A stretch of 64,000 bases of DNA from Desertimonas sp963786985 (lineage in GTDB: Bacteria; Actinomycetota; Acidimicrobiia; Acidimicrobiales; Ilumatobacteraceae). The DNA is taken from contig CAWBBL010000009.1 in NCBI GenBank assembly GCA_963786985.1, forward strand, positions 310,001 through 374,000, given 5' to 3'. A program made the position numbers and the translations under genes. Under the pieces are notes generated by a model, which saw only the letters and a list, made by a program, of their open reading frames with translations, did not search any database and had not been told where the DNA came from. Positions 25,515 through 33,954 of the stretch are shown here, one piece after another. How positions within the stretch are numbered: the stretch's first letter is position 1; every line of letters starts with the position of its first letter.

Positions 25515-25556
25515 TTGCACCGGCTATGACGGCTCATGTACGATCGTGTTCGATAG
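25515..25556 (+). promoter_or_regulatory. Promoter and candidate DeoR operator of the rhamnose transporter operon
   Basis: TTGCAC (25515-25520), an 18-base spacer and TACGAT (25539-25544) form the best -35/-10 pair in the region. GTTCGATAG (25548-25556) overlaps the expected start site and is the exact reverse complement of the motif at 19818-19826. In the same orientation the two sites share CTATCGAAC-NN-GA. Confidence 0.6.
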
Positions 25557-25638
25557 CTCAGGTTCGTCCACGCACGCGAGTGCGTGTAGCGGCGGTGCGA
25601 TCGAAGGGGGAGTGACCGTGCGACGACGTTCGCACAAA

Positions 25639-25710
25639 TGCGAGCGACGAGGCGTCAGCCGAGGAGCGGCCAGAGACTGCGCAGGCAGAACACGCCGTGG
25701 CGGGGGAACG
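25639..25710 (+). repeat. Interspersed repeat, copy C
   Basis: Left half GAGGCGTCAGCCGAGGAGCG matches the family with one change. The middle is about ten bases longer than in other copies, and the right half ends GTGGCGGGGGAACG directly before CCATGAACGTC, the start of the ABC ATPase gene. The repeat therefore supplies the purine-rich stretch at the ribosome binding position. Confidence 0.75.
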
Positions 25711-25712
25711 CC

Positions 25713-27194
25713 ATGAACGTCGTGGTGGCGCTCGAAGGGGTCCACAAGCGCTTCGGCGGAACGCGGGCTCTCGACGGCGCCGGGATCACGCTGTACGCCG
25801 GCGAGGTGCACGCCCTCGTCGGCGAGAACGGGGCTGGCAAGTCGACCCTGATCAAGACGATGACGGGGATCTACCAACCCGACGACGGGGAGATCCGCAT
25901 CGATGGCGAGCCTGTCCAACTGAGCTCGTCGGCGGACGCTCAGAACCGGGGAATCGTCGCCATCTACCAGGAGCCGATGATCTTCCCGGACCTCAGCGTG
26001 GCCGAGAACATCTTCATCGGCCATCGCCGTCGCGGCCAGCTCGTGCGGTGGCGCAGGATGTACGACGAGGCCGGCGAGATCCTGCGATCCCTCGACATCG
26101 ACGTCGATCCGCGGGCGCCGGCCAACACCCTGGCGGTTGCCGCCCAGCAGGCGGTGGAGATCGCCAAGGCGATCTCTCTCGACACCAGGGTGCTGATCAT
26201 GGACGAGCCAACGGCATCGCTGTCCGCCCATGAGGTCGACCGGCTCTTCGACCAGGTGAACCGGCTGCGCGACCGAGGTGTCGCCGTGCTGTTCATCAGC
26301 CACCGCCTCGACGAGGTGTTCCGCATCGCCGACAAGATCACCGTGTTCCGCGACGGCCGACACATCTCGACCCGACCGACCACCGAGACGAACCACGAGT
26401 TGCTCGTTCGCGAGATGGTCGGCCGGGACATCGACGACTTCTTCGTGCGCACCCGCCACCAAACCGGCGAGACCACCTTGCGGGTCGAGGGTCTCGGACG
26501 CTCCCGCACGTTCGAAGATGTGAACTTCGAGGTCTGTGCCGGTGAAGTCGTCGGCTTCGCCGGGCTCGTCGGTGCCGGGCGCACCGACGTCGGGCTGGCC
26601 CTGTTCGGGATCGCCCCCGCCGAGCGAGGCACGATCATCGTCGACGGGGCTCCGGTGCAGATCCGCAGCCCTCGTGACGCGATGCGGCTGGGCATCGCCT
26701 ACCTGTCCGAGGACCGCCGACGACTGGGCCTGTCGATGCCCCAGTCGGTTGCGTCGAACATCACCCTGCCGGCGATCGACAGCTATCGGACCCCGTTCGG
26801 CCTGCTCGATCGTCGCGCCGAGGAGTCGGTGGCGGCGAGCTATCGAGATCGGCTGAGCATTCGCACCGCTTCACTGCGCACGCCGGTCGGCAATCTGTCC
26901 GGTGGCAACCAGCAGAAGACGATGCTCGCCAGATGGCTCAACGTGGCTCCCCGGATCCTGATCCTCGACGAACCGACCCGCGGGATCGACGTCGGCGCCA
27001 AGGCAGATGTCCACCAGTTGATCGACGACCTCGCTCGTGACGGCGTCGCCGTCATCGTCATCTCCTCCGATCTCCCCGAGGTGCTGGCGATGAGCGACCG
27101 CATCGTCGTGATGCGCGAGGGCCGCGTGCGCGGTGTGTTCACCCATGACGAGGCTGACCCCGAACGAGTGATGGCCGCGGCGGTCGCCGCATGA
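25713..27194 (+). CDS. rhaT: Rhamnose ABC transporter ATPase (two ABC domains)
   Basis: A 493-residue tandem ABC ATPase of the carbohydrate uptake 2 (RbsA/RhaT) family. First domain: Walker A GENGAGKSTLIK, Q-loop IYQEPMIF, degenerate signature LAVAAQQAVEIAK, Walker B VLIMDEPTASLS. Second domain: degenerate Walker A (FAGLVGAGRTDVGL), signature LSGGNQQKTMLARWL and Walker B ILILDEPTRGIDVGAK. This one-good-one-degenerate pattern is normal in the family. The sugar is inferred as rhamnose from the surrounding catabolic genes. ATG 25713 is preceded by the GGGGGAACG end of repeat C. The gene is followed by repeat D and the permeases. Confidence 0.9.
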   Translation: MNVVVALEGVHKRFGGTRALDGAGITLYAGEVHALVGENGAGKSTLIKTMTGIYQPDDGEIRIDGEPVQLSSSADAQNRGIVAIYQEPMIFPDLSVAENIFIGHRRRGQLVRWRRMYDEAGEILRSLDIDVDPRAPANTLAVAAQQAVEIAKAISLDTRVLIMDEPTASLSAHEVDRLFDQVNRLRDRGVAVLFISHRLDEVFRIADKITVFRDGRHISTRPTTETNHELLVREMVGRDIDDFFVRTRHQTGETTLRVEGLGRSRTFEDVNFEVCAGEVVGFAGLVGAGRTDVGLALFGIAPAERGTIIVDGAPVQIRSPRDAMRLGIAYLSEDRRRLGLSMPQSVASNITLPAIDSYRTPFGLLDRRAEESVAASYRDRLSIRTASLRTPVGNLSGGNQQKTMLARWLNVAPRILILDEPTRGIDVGAKADVHQLIDDLARDGVAVIVISSDLPEVLAMSDRIVVMREGRVRGVFTHDEADPERVMAAAVAA

Positions 27195-27205
27195 GACGTT
27201 CATTG

Positions 27206-27265
27206 CGTTCCCCGGCCACGCAGGCCGATGCTGGCCGCTCCTCGGCTGGCGCCTCGTCGCTCGCA
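27206..27265 (-). repeat. Interspersed repeat, copy D
   Basis: Opposite orientation to the operon. On the minus strand it reads GAGGCGCCAGCCGAGGAGCG ... GGCCTGCGTGGCCGGGGAAC. Beyond the usual end the match to copy C continues through GCAATGAACGTC (27194-27205), which equals the first codons of the ATPase gene except for one base. Copies C and D therefore share more than the core. Confidence 0.78.
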
Positions 27266-27281
27266 CCGGAGGACGGGTTCG

Positions 27282-28328
27282 ATGCGTCTTAAGCCGGAGC
27301 GGATCAAGGAGCTCACCCTGCTCCTGCTGATCATCGCCGCTCTCGTTGTGTTCAGCCTGGTCGTCGACAACTACATGTCGGGGCGGTTCTTCAGCCGGGT
27401 GACCCAGGGCGTCGCCGTGACCGCCGTGCTCGCTGCCGGACAGTCGCTCGTGATCATCACCCGCAACATCGACCTGTCGGTCGGATCCATCGCCGGGGTC
27501 AGCGGCTACCTGACCGGGGAGGTGCTCGGCAACCACCTCGGCACACCGACGGTCGTCGCCGTGCTGCTCGCCGTGGCGATCGGGACGCTGCTCGGGTTCA
27601 TCAACGGCGCCCTCGTCGCCTACGGGCGGATCCCCTCGATCATCGTCACGCTCGGCACGCTGGCGATCTACCGCACGTGGCTGATCAGCTACGCCGAGGC
27701 GCGCACGATCACGGCCAGCTCGTTGCCCCAGTGGCTGGTCGATCTCCCACGATCGACGGTGTTCAGCATCGGCGAGTACGACTTCCGCACGATGTTCGTG
27801 CTGGCGATCGTCGTGATCCTCGTGCTCCAGGTGCTGCTGTCTCGCGTCCGCGCCGGGCGAATCCTCTACGCCATCGGCTCCAACCCCGAGGCCGCCCTCC
27901 AATCGGGTCTACCTGTACGACGCACGACGATCGCCGCCTTCACGGCGTGCGGAGCGCTCGCCGGCCTCGGCGGGTTCCTCGTGCTCGCCCGCTTCGGGAC
28001 GCTCACCGTGTCGGCCGGCCAAGGGCTCGAGCTCGAGTCGATCGCCGCTTCCGTCGTCGGCGGGGTCAGCACGCTCGGCGGCTCGGGGACGATCGTCGGC
28101 AGCTTCTTCGGCGCGGTACTGATCGGCCTGCTCGACCAGAGCCTCGGGCGGGTGCCCCAGATCAGCGAGTTCGTGCGCGATGCCGTGCTCGGGCTGCTCA
28201 TCCTGCTCGCCGTCGTGCTCGATGGGTTGCTGTCACGGCGGTTCGTGCACCGGCGCACGATCATGCCCACCGAAGGCACTGGCGCCGAACTGACGACTGT
28301 TCCGGCCACCACTGGCGGTGCGGCGTGA
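27282..28328 (+). CDS. Rhamnose ABC transporter permease (first)
   Basis: A 348-residue inner-membrane permease of the RbsC/RhaPQ type with eight to ten hydrophobic helices. Family marks are TAVLAAGQSLVIITRNIDLS and VGSIAG in the N-terminal half, GRIPSIIVTLGTLAIYR in the middle, and the ATPase-contacting EAA-like segment AALQSGLPVRRTTIAAFTAC. ATG 27282 with GGAGG ten bases upstream was preferred to upstream in-frame starts that would translate repeat D. Its stop overlaps the start of the second permease (GTGA). Confidence 0.9.
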   Translation: MRLKPERIKELTLLLLIIAALVVFSLVVDNYMSGRFFSRVTQGVAVTAVLAAGQSLVIITRNIDLSVGSIAGVSGYLTGEVLGNHLGTPTVVAVLLAVAIGTLLGFINGALVAYGRIPSIIVTLGTLAIYRTWLISYAEARTITASSLPQWLVDLPRSTVFSIGEYDFRTMFVLAIVVILVLQVLLSRVRAGRILYAIGSNPEAALQSGLPVRRTTIAAFTACGALAGLGGFLVLARFGTLTVSAGQGLELESIAASVVGGVSTLGGSGTIVGSFFGAVLIGLLDQSLGRVPQISEFVRDAVLGLLILLAVVLDGLLSRRFVHRRTIMPTEGTGAELTTVPATTGGAA

Positions 28329-29374
28329 GCGAGCATCAACACAACGGGCGACTGGACGTCGCCGACGTCGTCCGCCGCAACCCGTGGGAATCGCTGCTCC
28401 TCGTGATCTTCGTCGGCACGGTCATCTTCAACGTGACCCAGTCGACGAACTACCTCGACATCGACAACTTCGTCAACCTGTTCGAGCTGTCGATCGAGAA
28501 GGTCATCATCGTCGTGATGATGACGTTCGTGATCATCGCCGGGGAGATCGACCTGTCGGTCGCCTCGGTGATGGGTCTGAGTGCTGCAGTGCTGGCGGTC
28601 CTCAATGACGGAGACTCGGTGCCGTTCTGGCTCGCCATCGTCATCGCCGTCGCTGCCGGCAGTGCCGCCGGCCTGGTCCAGGGTTGGTGCATCTCGCGGC
28701 TCGGGCTGCCGTCACTCGTCGTCACCCTGGCCGGACTGATCGGCCTGCGCGGCCTGGCCAGGGTGTTCGTCGAAGACCGCTCGTTCGGCGGCTTCCCGTC
28801 GTGGTTCGAGGAACTCGGCCAGGAGTCGTTGATCGGTCCGCTGCCGTTCAGCGTGGTGCTGTTCCTCGTCGGCATCGTCGTCGGTGGCATCGTGCTGGCC
28901 CGCACCGCGTTGGGCCGACGGGTCTACGTCATCGGCGACAATGCCGACGTCGCCCGTTATTCAGCGCTCAACGTCGGTCGCTTCAAGATCGGCCTGTTCG
29001 TCGCCTCGGGAACGGTTGCCGCCGTTGCCGGGGTGCTCTACGCGGCGCGGCTCGGATCGGTGCGCGGCGACATGGCCAGCGGGTTCGAACTCGACATCAT
29101 CACGATGGTCCTGCTCGGCGGCGTGAGCATCTTCGGCGGTGCCGGAACGATGACCGGTGTCGCCCTGGCAGTGCTGATCGTGCTCAACCTGCGCAATGGA
29201 CTCGGCCTGGCCAACGTCGAGGCCAACGTACAGACGGGCGTGGTCGGCGTGATCCTGATCACGTCGGTGCTCGCCCGCAACGCCATCGACAGCTTGCGCC
29301 GCCGGTGGGACCGCTCGGCCCCACCGGCGCGCGACCTCGACGTGCCGACCCCGACCGTAGGGTCAGCCTGGTGA
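28325..29374 (+). CDS. Rhamnose ABC transporter permease (second)
   Basis: A 349-residue paralogue of the first permease, with the equivalent VIIVVMMTFVIIAGEIDLS and VASVMG signature, SRLGLPSLVVTLAGLIGLRG, and RYSALNVGRFKIGLFVASG as coupling region. Two non-identical permeases form a heterodimer in rhamnose transporters (RhaP and RhaQ). GTG 28325 overlaps the upstream stop; the open frame extends upstream through the first permease but without sensible sequence. The binding protein gene follows after repeat copy E. Confidence 0.9.
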   Translation: MSEHQHNGRLDVADVVRRNPWESLLLVIFVGTVIFNVTQSTNYLDIDNFVNLFELSIEKVIIVVMMTFVIIAGEIDLSVASVMGLSAAVLAVLNDGDSVPFWLAIVIAVAAGSAAGLVQGWCISRLGLPSLVVTLAGLIGLRGLARVFVEDRSFGGFPSWFEELGQESLIGPLPFSVVLFLVGIVVGGIVLARTALGRRVYVIGDNADVARYSALNVGRFKIGLFVASGTVAAVAGVLYAARLGSVRGDMASGFELDIITMVLLGGVSIFGGAGTMTGVALAVLIVLNLRNGLGLANVEANVQTGVVGVILITSVLARNAIDSLRRRWDRSAPPARDLDVPTPTVGSAW

Positions 29375-29387
29375 TCACGACACGCAG

Positions 29388-29448
29388 CGTTCCCCGGCCG
29401 ACGCAGGCCGCGTCTGGGCCGCTCCTCGGCTGGCGCCTCGTCGCTCGC
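29388..29448 (-). repeat. Interspersed repeat, copy E
   Basis: Same orientation as copy D. On the minus strand GAGGCGCCAGCCGAGGAGCG is intact, and the right half reads GGCCTGCGTCGGCCGGGGAA, one base longer than the other copies. It fills the gap between the second permease and the binding protein gene. Confidence 0.78.
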
Positions 29449-29489
29449 CCAAGTTTACCAACCACAACCACCGTCCTGAAGGAGGACTT

Positions 29490-30815
29490 ATGCGCAAACA
29501 TCACACTTTGGGGGCGATCCTCGCCGCCTCGGCCTTGGTCGTTGGCGGCGGACTCGCCGCGGCGTCCGGGGAAACCACCGTCCCCGGCACCGAACCTGCG
29601 GGCACCGAACCTGCGGGCACCGAGCCGGCGGGCACCGAGCCGGCGGGCACCGAGCCAGCCGGATCAGCCGCCCCAGCCGCATCAGCCGCCCCAGCGGGTG
29701 AAGCCGTCGAGTTCGAGACCGGTCTCGAGTTCAACTCGGTCCTGTTGCCCAAGTTCACCGGCATCGCCGTGTTCGATCAGGCCAACGAGGGGGCTCAGGA
29801 GGCCGCCGCGGAGTTGGGCGCGACCCCTGCCGAGTTCCTCGGCCCGACCGCGGACAACAGCGTCGCCGGGCAGATCGAGATCATGACCAACGCTGCAACT
29901 CAGGGCGTCAACGCCGTGATGTTGTCGAACAACGCCGGTGACCAGATCGTTCCCGCCGCCCAGTCGGTTGTCGATGCTGGTGGTGTCGTCGTGACCTGGG
30001 ACTCGCCGATCCCGACCGCCGAAGGCGAGAGCGTGTTCGTCGCCCAGGTCGACTTCGACGAGACCGGTCAGGTGATGGCCGACATGTCCCGCTCGATCCT
30101 CGGTGACGACGGCGGCCAGATGGCCATCCTGTCGGCCTCACCGGACGCCGCCAACCAGAACGCCTGGATCGCCGCGTTCGAGGAGGTCATGGGCGGCGCG
30201 GACTACGAGAACATCGAGGTCGTCGACACCGTCTACGGCAACGACGAGTCGGAAGAGTCCTACGAGCAGGCCCTGAGCCTCGTCGACCAGTACCCGGACC
30301 TCGAGCTGATCATGGCCCCGACGACGGTCGGCATCGCCGCCGCCGCCAAGGCGATGCAGGACGAGGGTCTGTGCGACCAGGTCAAGGTCTCCGGCCTGGG
30401 TCTGCCCGACGAGATGCGTGAGTTCAACGAGAGCGGTTGCGCGCCGGAGTTCGCCCTGTGGAGCTTCGTCGACCTCGGCTACCTCACGTACTACGTGACC
30501 TACGGGATCGCCACCGGCCAGATCGAAGCCGCCGACGGGACGACGTTCAACGCCGGACGGATGGGCACCTACACCATCGAGACCGACCCGACCCGCGACG
30601 CCGGCCTGCGCGTCCTGATGGGACCGTTCTCCGTGTACAACGCCGACAACATCGGCGGCGGCGAAGAGGCTCCAGCCGCGACGGACGGAGCGGCAGACGC
30701 CACGGCCACGACGGCCGGTGCAGAAGCGGCCCCCGCCACGACGGCCGCAGCAGAAGAAGCCACGGCGACGACCGCCGGTGCAGAAGAGGCCCCGGCCACC
30801 ACGGCCGGCGGCTGA
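29490..30815 (+). CDS. rhaS: Rhamnose ABC transporter substrate-binding protein with low-complexity N- and C-terminal tails
   Basis: A 441-residue periplasmic-binding-protein-like (peripla_BP_4) sugar-binding protein. Core features: FNSVLLPKFTGIAVFDQANE, GVNAVMLSNNAGDQIVP, VVTWDSPIPTAEGE, QMAILSASPDAANQNAW and YLTYYVTYGIATGQIEA, matching RhaS. The export signal (LGAILAASALVVGGGLAAA) has no lipobox cysteine, so it is not a lipoprotein. Mature sequence begins with five GTEPA units, and the C-terminus ends in about 50 residues of Ala/Thr/Glu repeats (TTAGAEEAPA type). These tails may span or anchor to the envelope. ATG 29490 has AAGGAGG. A perfect hairpin terminator follows. Confidence 0.9.
   Translation: MRKHHTLGAILAASALVVGGGLAAASGETTVPGTEPAGTEPAGTEPAGTEPAGTEPAGSAAPAASAAPAGEAVEFETGLEFNSVLLPKFTGIAVFDQANEGAQEAAAELGATPAEFLGPTADNSVAGQIEIMTNAATQGVNAVMLSNNAGDQIVPAAQSVVDAGGVVVTWDSPIPTAEGESVFVAQVDFDETGQVMADMSRSILGDDGGQMAILSASPDAANQNAWIAAFEEVMGGADYENIEVVDTVYGNDESEESYEQALSLVDQYPDLELIMAPTTVGIAAAAKAMQDEGLCDQVKVSGLGLPDEMREFNESGCAPEFALWSFVDLGYLTYYVTYGIATGQIEAADGTTFNAGRMGTYTIETDPTRDAGLRVLMGPFSVYNADNIGGGEEAPAATDGAADATATTAGAEAAPATTAAAEEATATTAGAEEAPATTAGG
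29586..29660 (+). repeat. Five 15-bp tandem units encoding GTEPA
   Basis: Units GGCACCGAACCTGCG at 29586 and 29601, GGCACCGAGCCGGCG at 29616 and 29631, and a diverged fifth unit at 29646-29660. The pairwise pattern (two identical, two identical) points to recent slippage or unequal crossover. They lie within the coding sequence just after the signal peptide. Confidence 0.85.
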
Positions 30816-30826
30816 CCAGTCCAACT

Positions 30827-30870
30827 CTGTGTAAGCGTGTCGGCCCCTGCGGGCTTGCACGCTTACACAG
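30827..30870. terminator. Bidirectional hairpin terminator between convergent genes
   Basis: Perfect 13-bp arms CTGTGTAAGCGTG (30827-30839) and CACGCTTACACAG (30858-30870). The loop contains a further GCCC-CTGC-GGGC stem. It starts 11 bases after the binding protein stop and ends 22 bases before the end of the convergent M24-like gene, so it can serve both. Confidence 0.8.
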
Positions 30871-30892
30871 ACACGGTCGGACGGAGTCTCCG

Positions 30893-32278
30893 TCAGGCCA
30901 TCGTCATCGCGCGGTTCGGTCGGAGCAGGAACGGTGGCAGGTGGGCGGCGAGGTTGGAGAACGGCAGCACGTCGGGATGCAGGTCGATTCCCAGCGCGTC
31001 GATCATGAACTGCCGGCGGGCCTGGATCCTTGCCCACGCGTCGGGGTACGCGCTGGCGAATGCCGCCCGCAGTGATTCGTCGGCGAGGGCGAGCCCGTCT
31101 TCGATGTTCGTCGTGAAGTACGGCGTCCCGGTCGCCGGGATGATGTCGCACTGCAGCGCCATCCCGGAACGCAGCTCGATCGTCGATCCGGCGAAGACCG
31201 GCGAGTTCACCCACTCGTCGAGATGCAATTGGTGGCCGGGGTTGAGGAAGATGCCGAAGAACGGGTCGCCCAGGTGGCGGTCGACGATCGCCGCCAAGGC
31301 TCCGCCGAGCTGACCAACGTGCAGCGCCTCGTACCAGTCGACGACGGCCGTGAAGTAGGGAGCGACGAGCCGTTCGACGTAGTCGCTGATCTCGTCCGGC
31401 AACTCGGACGAGTCCTCGACGACGAAACCGGCCCGGCAGTTGAGCGCACCCCAGATGCCGAACGCGGTGGTCAGCGGGTCACCTCGCTCGATCGTCCGGT
31501 CGCCAGGGCTGAGCAACCCGAACCGCGCCCGCGGACCGGCCGTCAGCATGAGGTGGCAGGACAGGGGTGCGCCGTTCCACTCGAGGAGCCGGACGGCTTG
31601 GCGTTCGGTCATGCCCGGATGTAGTCCGGTGATGAGGTTGCCGATGCCACCCGATGTCTGGCACGCCGCCCATTCGAAGGCGGCCAGTTGCTCGACCTCG
31701 TTGATGACGCGCAGTCCGTCCTGAGCGTCGATCAACAGATCAGTGGCGTTCTCGACGACACCCGTCAGGCCCGTCGTCCGGCGCAGCTCGTCGACGAGGA
31801 ACGATGGCGCTTCCATCGTGTCCCGGCCGGCGTACGTCTTCCAGCCGACGACACCCACGCTGCTCCCAGAGCCGATCCCCTCGGCCGCGAGGATCTCCGG
31901 CAACGGCAACGATCCGTCCCGCGGCTGGCCAGGCAGGCTGAGATCCTGGAAGCGAACACACCGCAGCGGGAGGGGAGCCGCGTCGGCGGTTGCCAAGTTC
32001 TCGTTGCCGACGAGCAGGGCCGGATCGCCGCCAGGCGAGACGACGAGCACCGCCTCCTCGAAACGTGGGTCGAATCCGGTGAGGTAGGCGAGGTTGGCGC
32101 TGTGTTCGCGGTCGGCCCAGACGACGAGGTGGTCGTAGCGCCGTTGCTCCATGCGCGTCCGCAAGCGTTCCAGCCGCTCGGCATAGATGCTCACGGGAAG
32201 CAACGGCTCGGTCACCGGCATCCCGAATGCCGGAAGCTCGACGTCGGTGAGCACAGCTCTTTTCGTGGCGAGTGTCAT
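30893..32278 (-). CDS. M24 (aminopeptidase P/creatinase-fold) family protein, metal site apparently degenerate
   Basis: A 461-residue protein with the pita-bread architecture. The N-terminal creatinase-like domain (ERLERLRTRMEQRRYDHLVV, NLAYLTGFDPRFEEAVLVV) is followed by a C-terminal M24-like domain (GIGNLITGLHPGMTERQAVR, NPGHQLHLDEWVNSP, GMALQCDIIP). In active M24 peptidases an Asp pair, a His and two Glu bind two metals. Here the segment expected to hold the Asp pair reads FGIWGALNCRAGFVV and offers neither Asp. It may be a creatinase-like non-peptidase or inactive. ATG 32278 overlaps the upstream FG-GAP gene stop (ATGA), so the two are co-translated. Confidence 0.75.
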   Translation of the reverse strand: MTLATKRAVLTDVELPAFGMPVTEPLLPVSIYAERLERLRTRMEQRRYDHLVVWADREHSANLAYLTGFDPRFEEAVLVVSPGGDPALLVGNENLATADAAPLPLRCVRFQDLSLPGQPRDGSLPLPEILAAEGIGSGSSVGVVGWKTYAGRDTMEAPSFLVDELRRTTGLTGVVENATDLLIDAQDGLRVINEVEQLAAFEWAACQTSGGIGNLITGLHPGMTERQAVRLLEWNGAPLSCHLMLTAGPRARFGLLSPGDRTIERGDPLTTAFGIWGALNCRAGFVVEDSSELPDEISDYVERLVAPYFTAVVDWYEALHVGQLGGALAAIVDRHLGDPFFGIFLNPGHQLHLDEWVNSPVFAGSTIELRSGMALQCDIIPATGTPYFTTNIEDGLALADESLRAAFASAYPDAWARIQARRQFMIDALGIDLHPDVLPFSNLAAHLPPFLLRPNRAMTMA

Positions 32279-33907
32279 CGCTCCTCCTCCGGGTTCCACG
32301 GCGTCGCCGCCGTCGCACCGCGCTCGATGATCGCGAAACTGTCGGCGTCCACCGCCATCCACGGGCCGACCTCGCCATCGGGCCACTGAACGCGAACCTC
32401 GCCTTGGGCGGCGTCTCCGAGGCCGAAATGCAGCCAGCCGAGCTGCCCGCCGGCGTGCCCGCCGCCGACCGTGACCTCGTGGACGAGCGTGCGGTCCCCA
32501 ACGCGCACCTCCACCCACGACCCGACGGCGTCGACGTTCGGCGCCGGCTGGCGGAGACGAATTGCGATCCATGTGCCCATCGGCTCCGCTTCGTCGGCGC
32601 TGCCAGCACCGACGTTGCGCCACAGCGACACCGGCTCGATGCGATTGACGACGACAAGGTCGAGCAGGCCGTCGAGGTTGAGATCGACGACGGCACCGCC
32701 CCGGCCCCGCTGGAAGCTGACGATCCCCGCCTCCTCAGCACCCTCGACGAACGTGCCGTCCGCTTGGCCGAGCAGGAGATTGTTGGGGTCACGCATCGCG
32801 TAGTCCTCCTGGGCCTCGACGTTGCCCTTGACGACGAACAAGTCGAGGAACCCGTCGTCGTTGACGTCCCCGAACTCGGCGTGCCAGGCCGTGGACGGGA
32901 GCACGTCTCCGCCCGTGAACGGGCGATGGGCGGTGGCCCCACGTTCCAAGGCGATGTCCTCGTACGTCGGCTGGGCCGGCCCGTCGGCGAGGGTCTGCAG
33001 CTTGTTGTCGCCCTGACTCGTCAGGTACACCTCCGGATAGCCGTCGCCGGTGATGTCCGCGCTGGCGATGCCCATCCCCCAGATCTGCAGGCGGCGCCAC
33101 CCGTCGGCCTCCGTGTACTCCTCCGGGGCTTCGCCCCGGTCGACGCGCCACAACTGGTCGGTCCCATCGAGGTAGTAGTGCCGGTCGTTGGTCATTCGCA
33201 GATCGCGCTGGCCGGAGCGGTTCCAGTCGCTGAACAGCACCGACAATGTGCAGTAACCGGGCGACAGCGCCACGGGCGGTGCGTAGCCAGCCGCCTCCGG
33301 CCGCATCAGCCGGCTGTCCTCGCACCCCTCTCGATCGGCCTCGAGGTAGTCGCCGAAGGCCAGCGTCGGCAGCTCGTTGGCGCCTTCCCACGCCGCGCTC
33401 GAAGGCGACGGTCCAAGTGTCCCCGCCGTCGATGGCCAACGGCTCGTTGGCCCGCTCGAAACGGCAGTCGCCGAGTCCCCGCAGGACGACGTCCTCGCCG
33501 ACTCGCAAGACCACCAGATCGGTGTGACCATCGCTGTCGATGTCCAGCGGGTAGGCCCCGGTGACCGCCGTCAGGTCGGTGACTGGCGATGCCAACGGCG
33601 AGAAGCGCAGGGCCCCGCCGATCGGGCTGTCGTTGTGGTACAGCGCGGCCGGCTCGCTGCCGCCGGCGAGGAACAGTTCGGCAAGCCCGTCGTCGTCGCA
33701 GTCGAAGGCGGCCACTCCGCCGCCGACGAAGTACTGGAAATCTCCGGCGTACTGATGGTCGATCGCTCCGGTCTCATCGACGAAATGTGGTGCACCTAGT
33801 GCCGGTGCTGGCGCCGGCGTTTCCTGGGCGAGCGGAGGCATGCCGATCGCCAGCGTCACGGCGATCACTCCGTAGCTGGGTCCGCCCACTCCCGGATTGA
33901 AGCACAA
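32275..33907 (-). pseudogene. Exported FG-GAP/VCBS repeat protein (CRTAC1/ASPIC type), apparent frameshift
   Basis: About 540 residues in two frames. From TTG 33907 (signal peptide YGVIAVTLAIGMPPLAQ; start uncertain) the FG-GAP repeats are visible: GGGVAAFDCDDDGLAELFLA, PLDIDSDGHTDLVVLR. Sense stops at DTWTVAFER near 33400 and resumes one base over at AAWEGANELPTLAFGDYLEA, continuing through ITGDGYPEVYL, DVNDDGFLDLFVVKG, VDLNLDGLLDLVVVNR to an ASPIC-like C-terminus (HVTVGGGHAGGQLGWLHFGLG region) at 32275. The repeats carry Ca-binding DxDxDG loops of a beta-propeller. One surplus base around 33385-33405 explains the break. Divergent from the haloperoxidase gene. Confidence 0.78.
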
Positions 33908-33927
33908 CGCCGGATCGGCTCTACGAT
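33897..33927 (+). promoter_or_regulatory. Putative promoter of the haloperoxidase gene
   Basis: TTGAAG (33897-33902), a 19-base spacer and TACGAT (33922-33927), 27 bases before the ATG. It lies across the start region of the divergent FG-GAP gene, so the two transcripts would compete or be co-regulated. Confidence 0.45.
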
Positions 33928-33954
33928 CCGCGACGTTGGAAAGCGGGGGGAGAC

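Noticed and set aside
27677..29374. A 565-codon version of the second permease
   Set aside because: The upstream part is the wrong frame of the first permease; GTG 28325 with a GTGA overlap is the sensible start.
29586..29660. Short tandem repeats as a possible CRISPR or satellite
   Set aside because: Units are 15 bp, in frame, without spacers, and encode GTEPA inside the binding protein.
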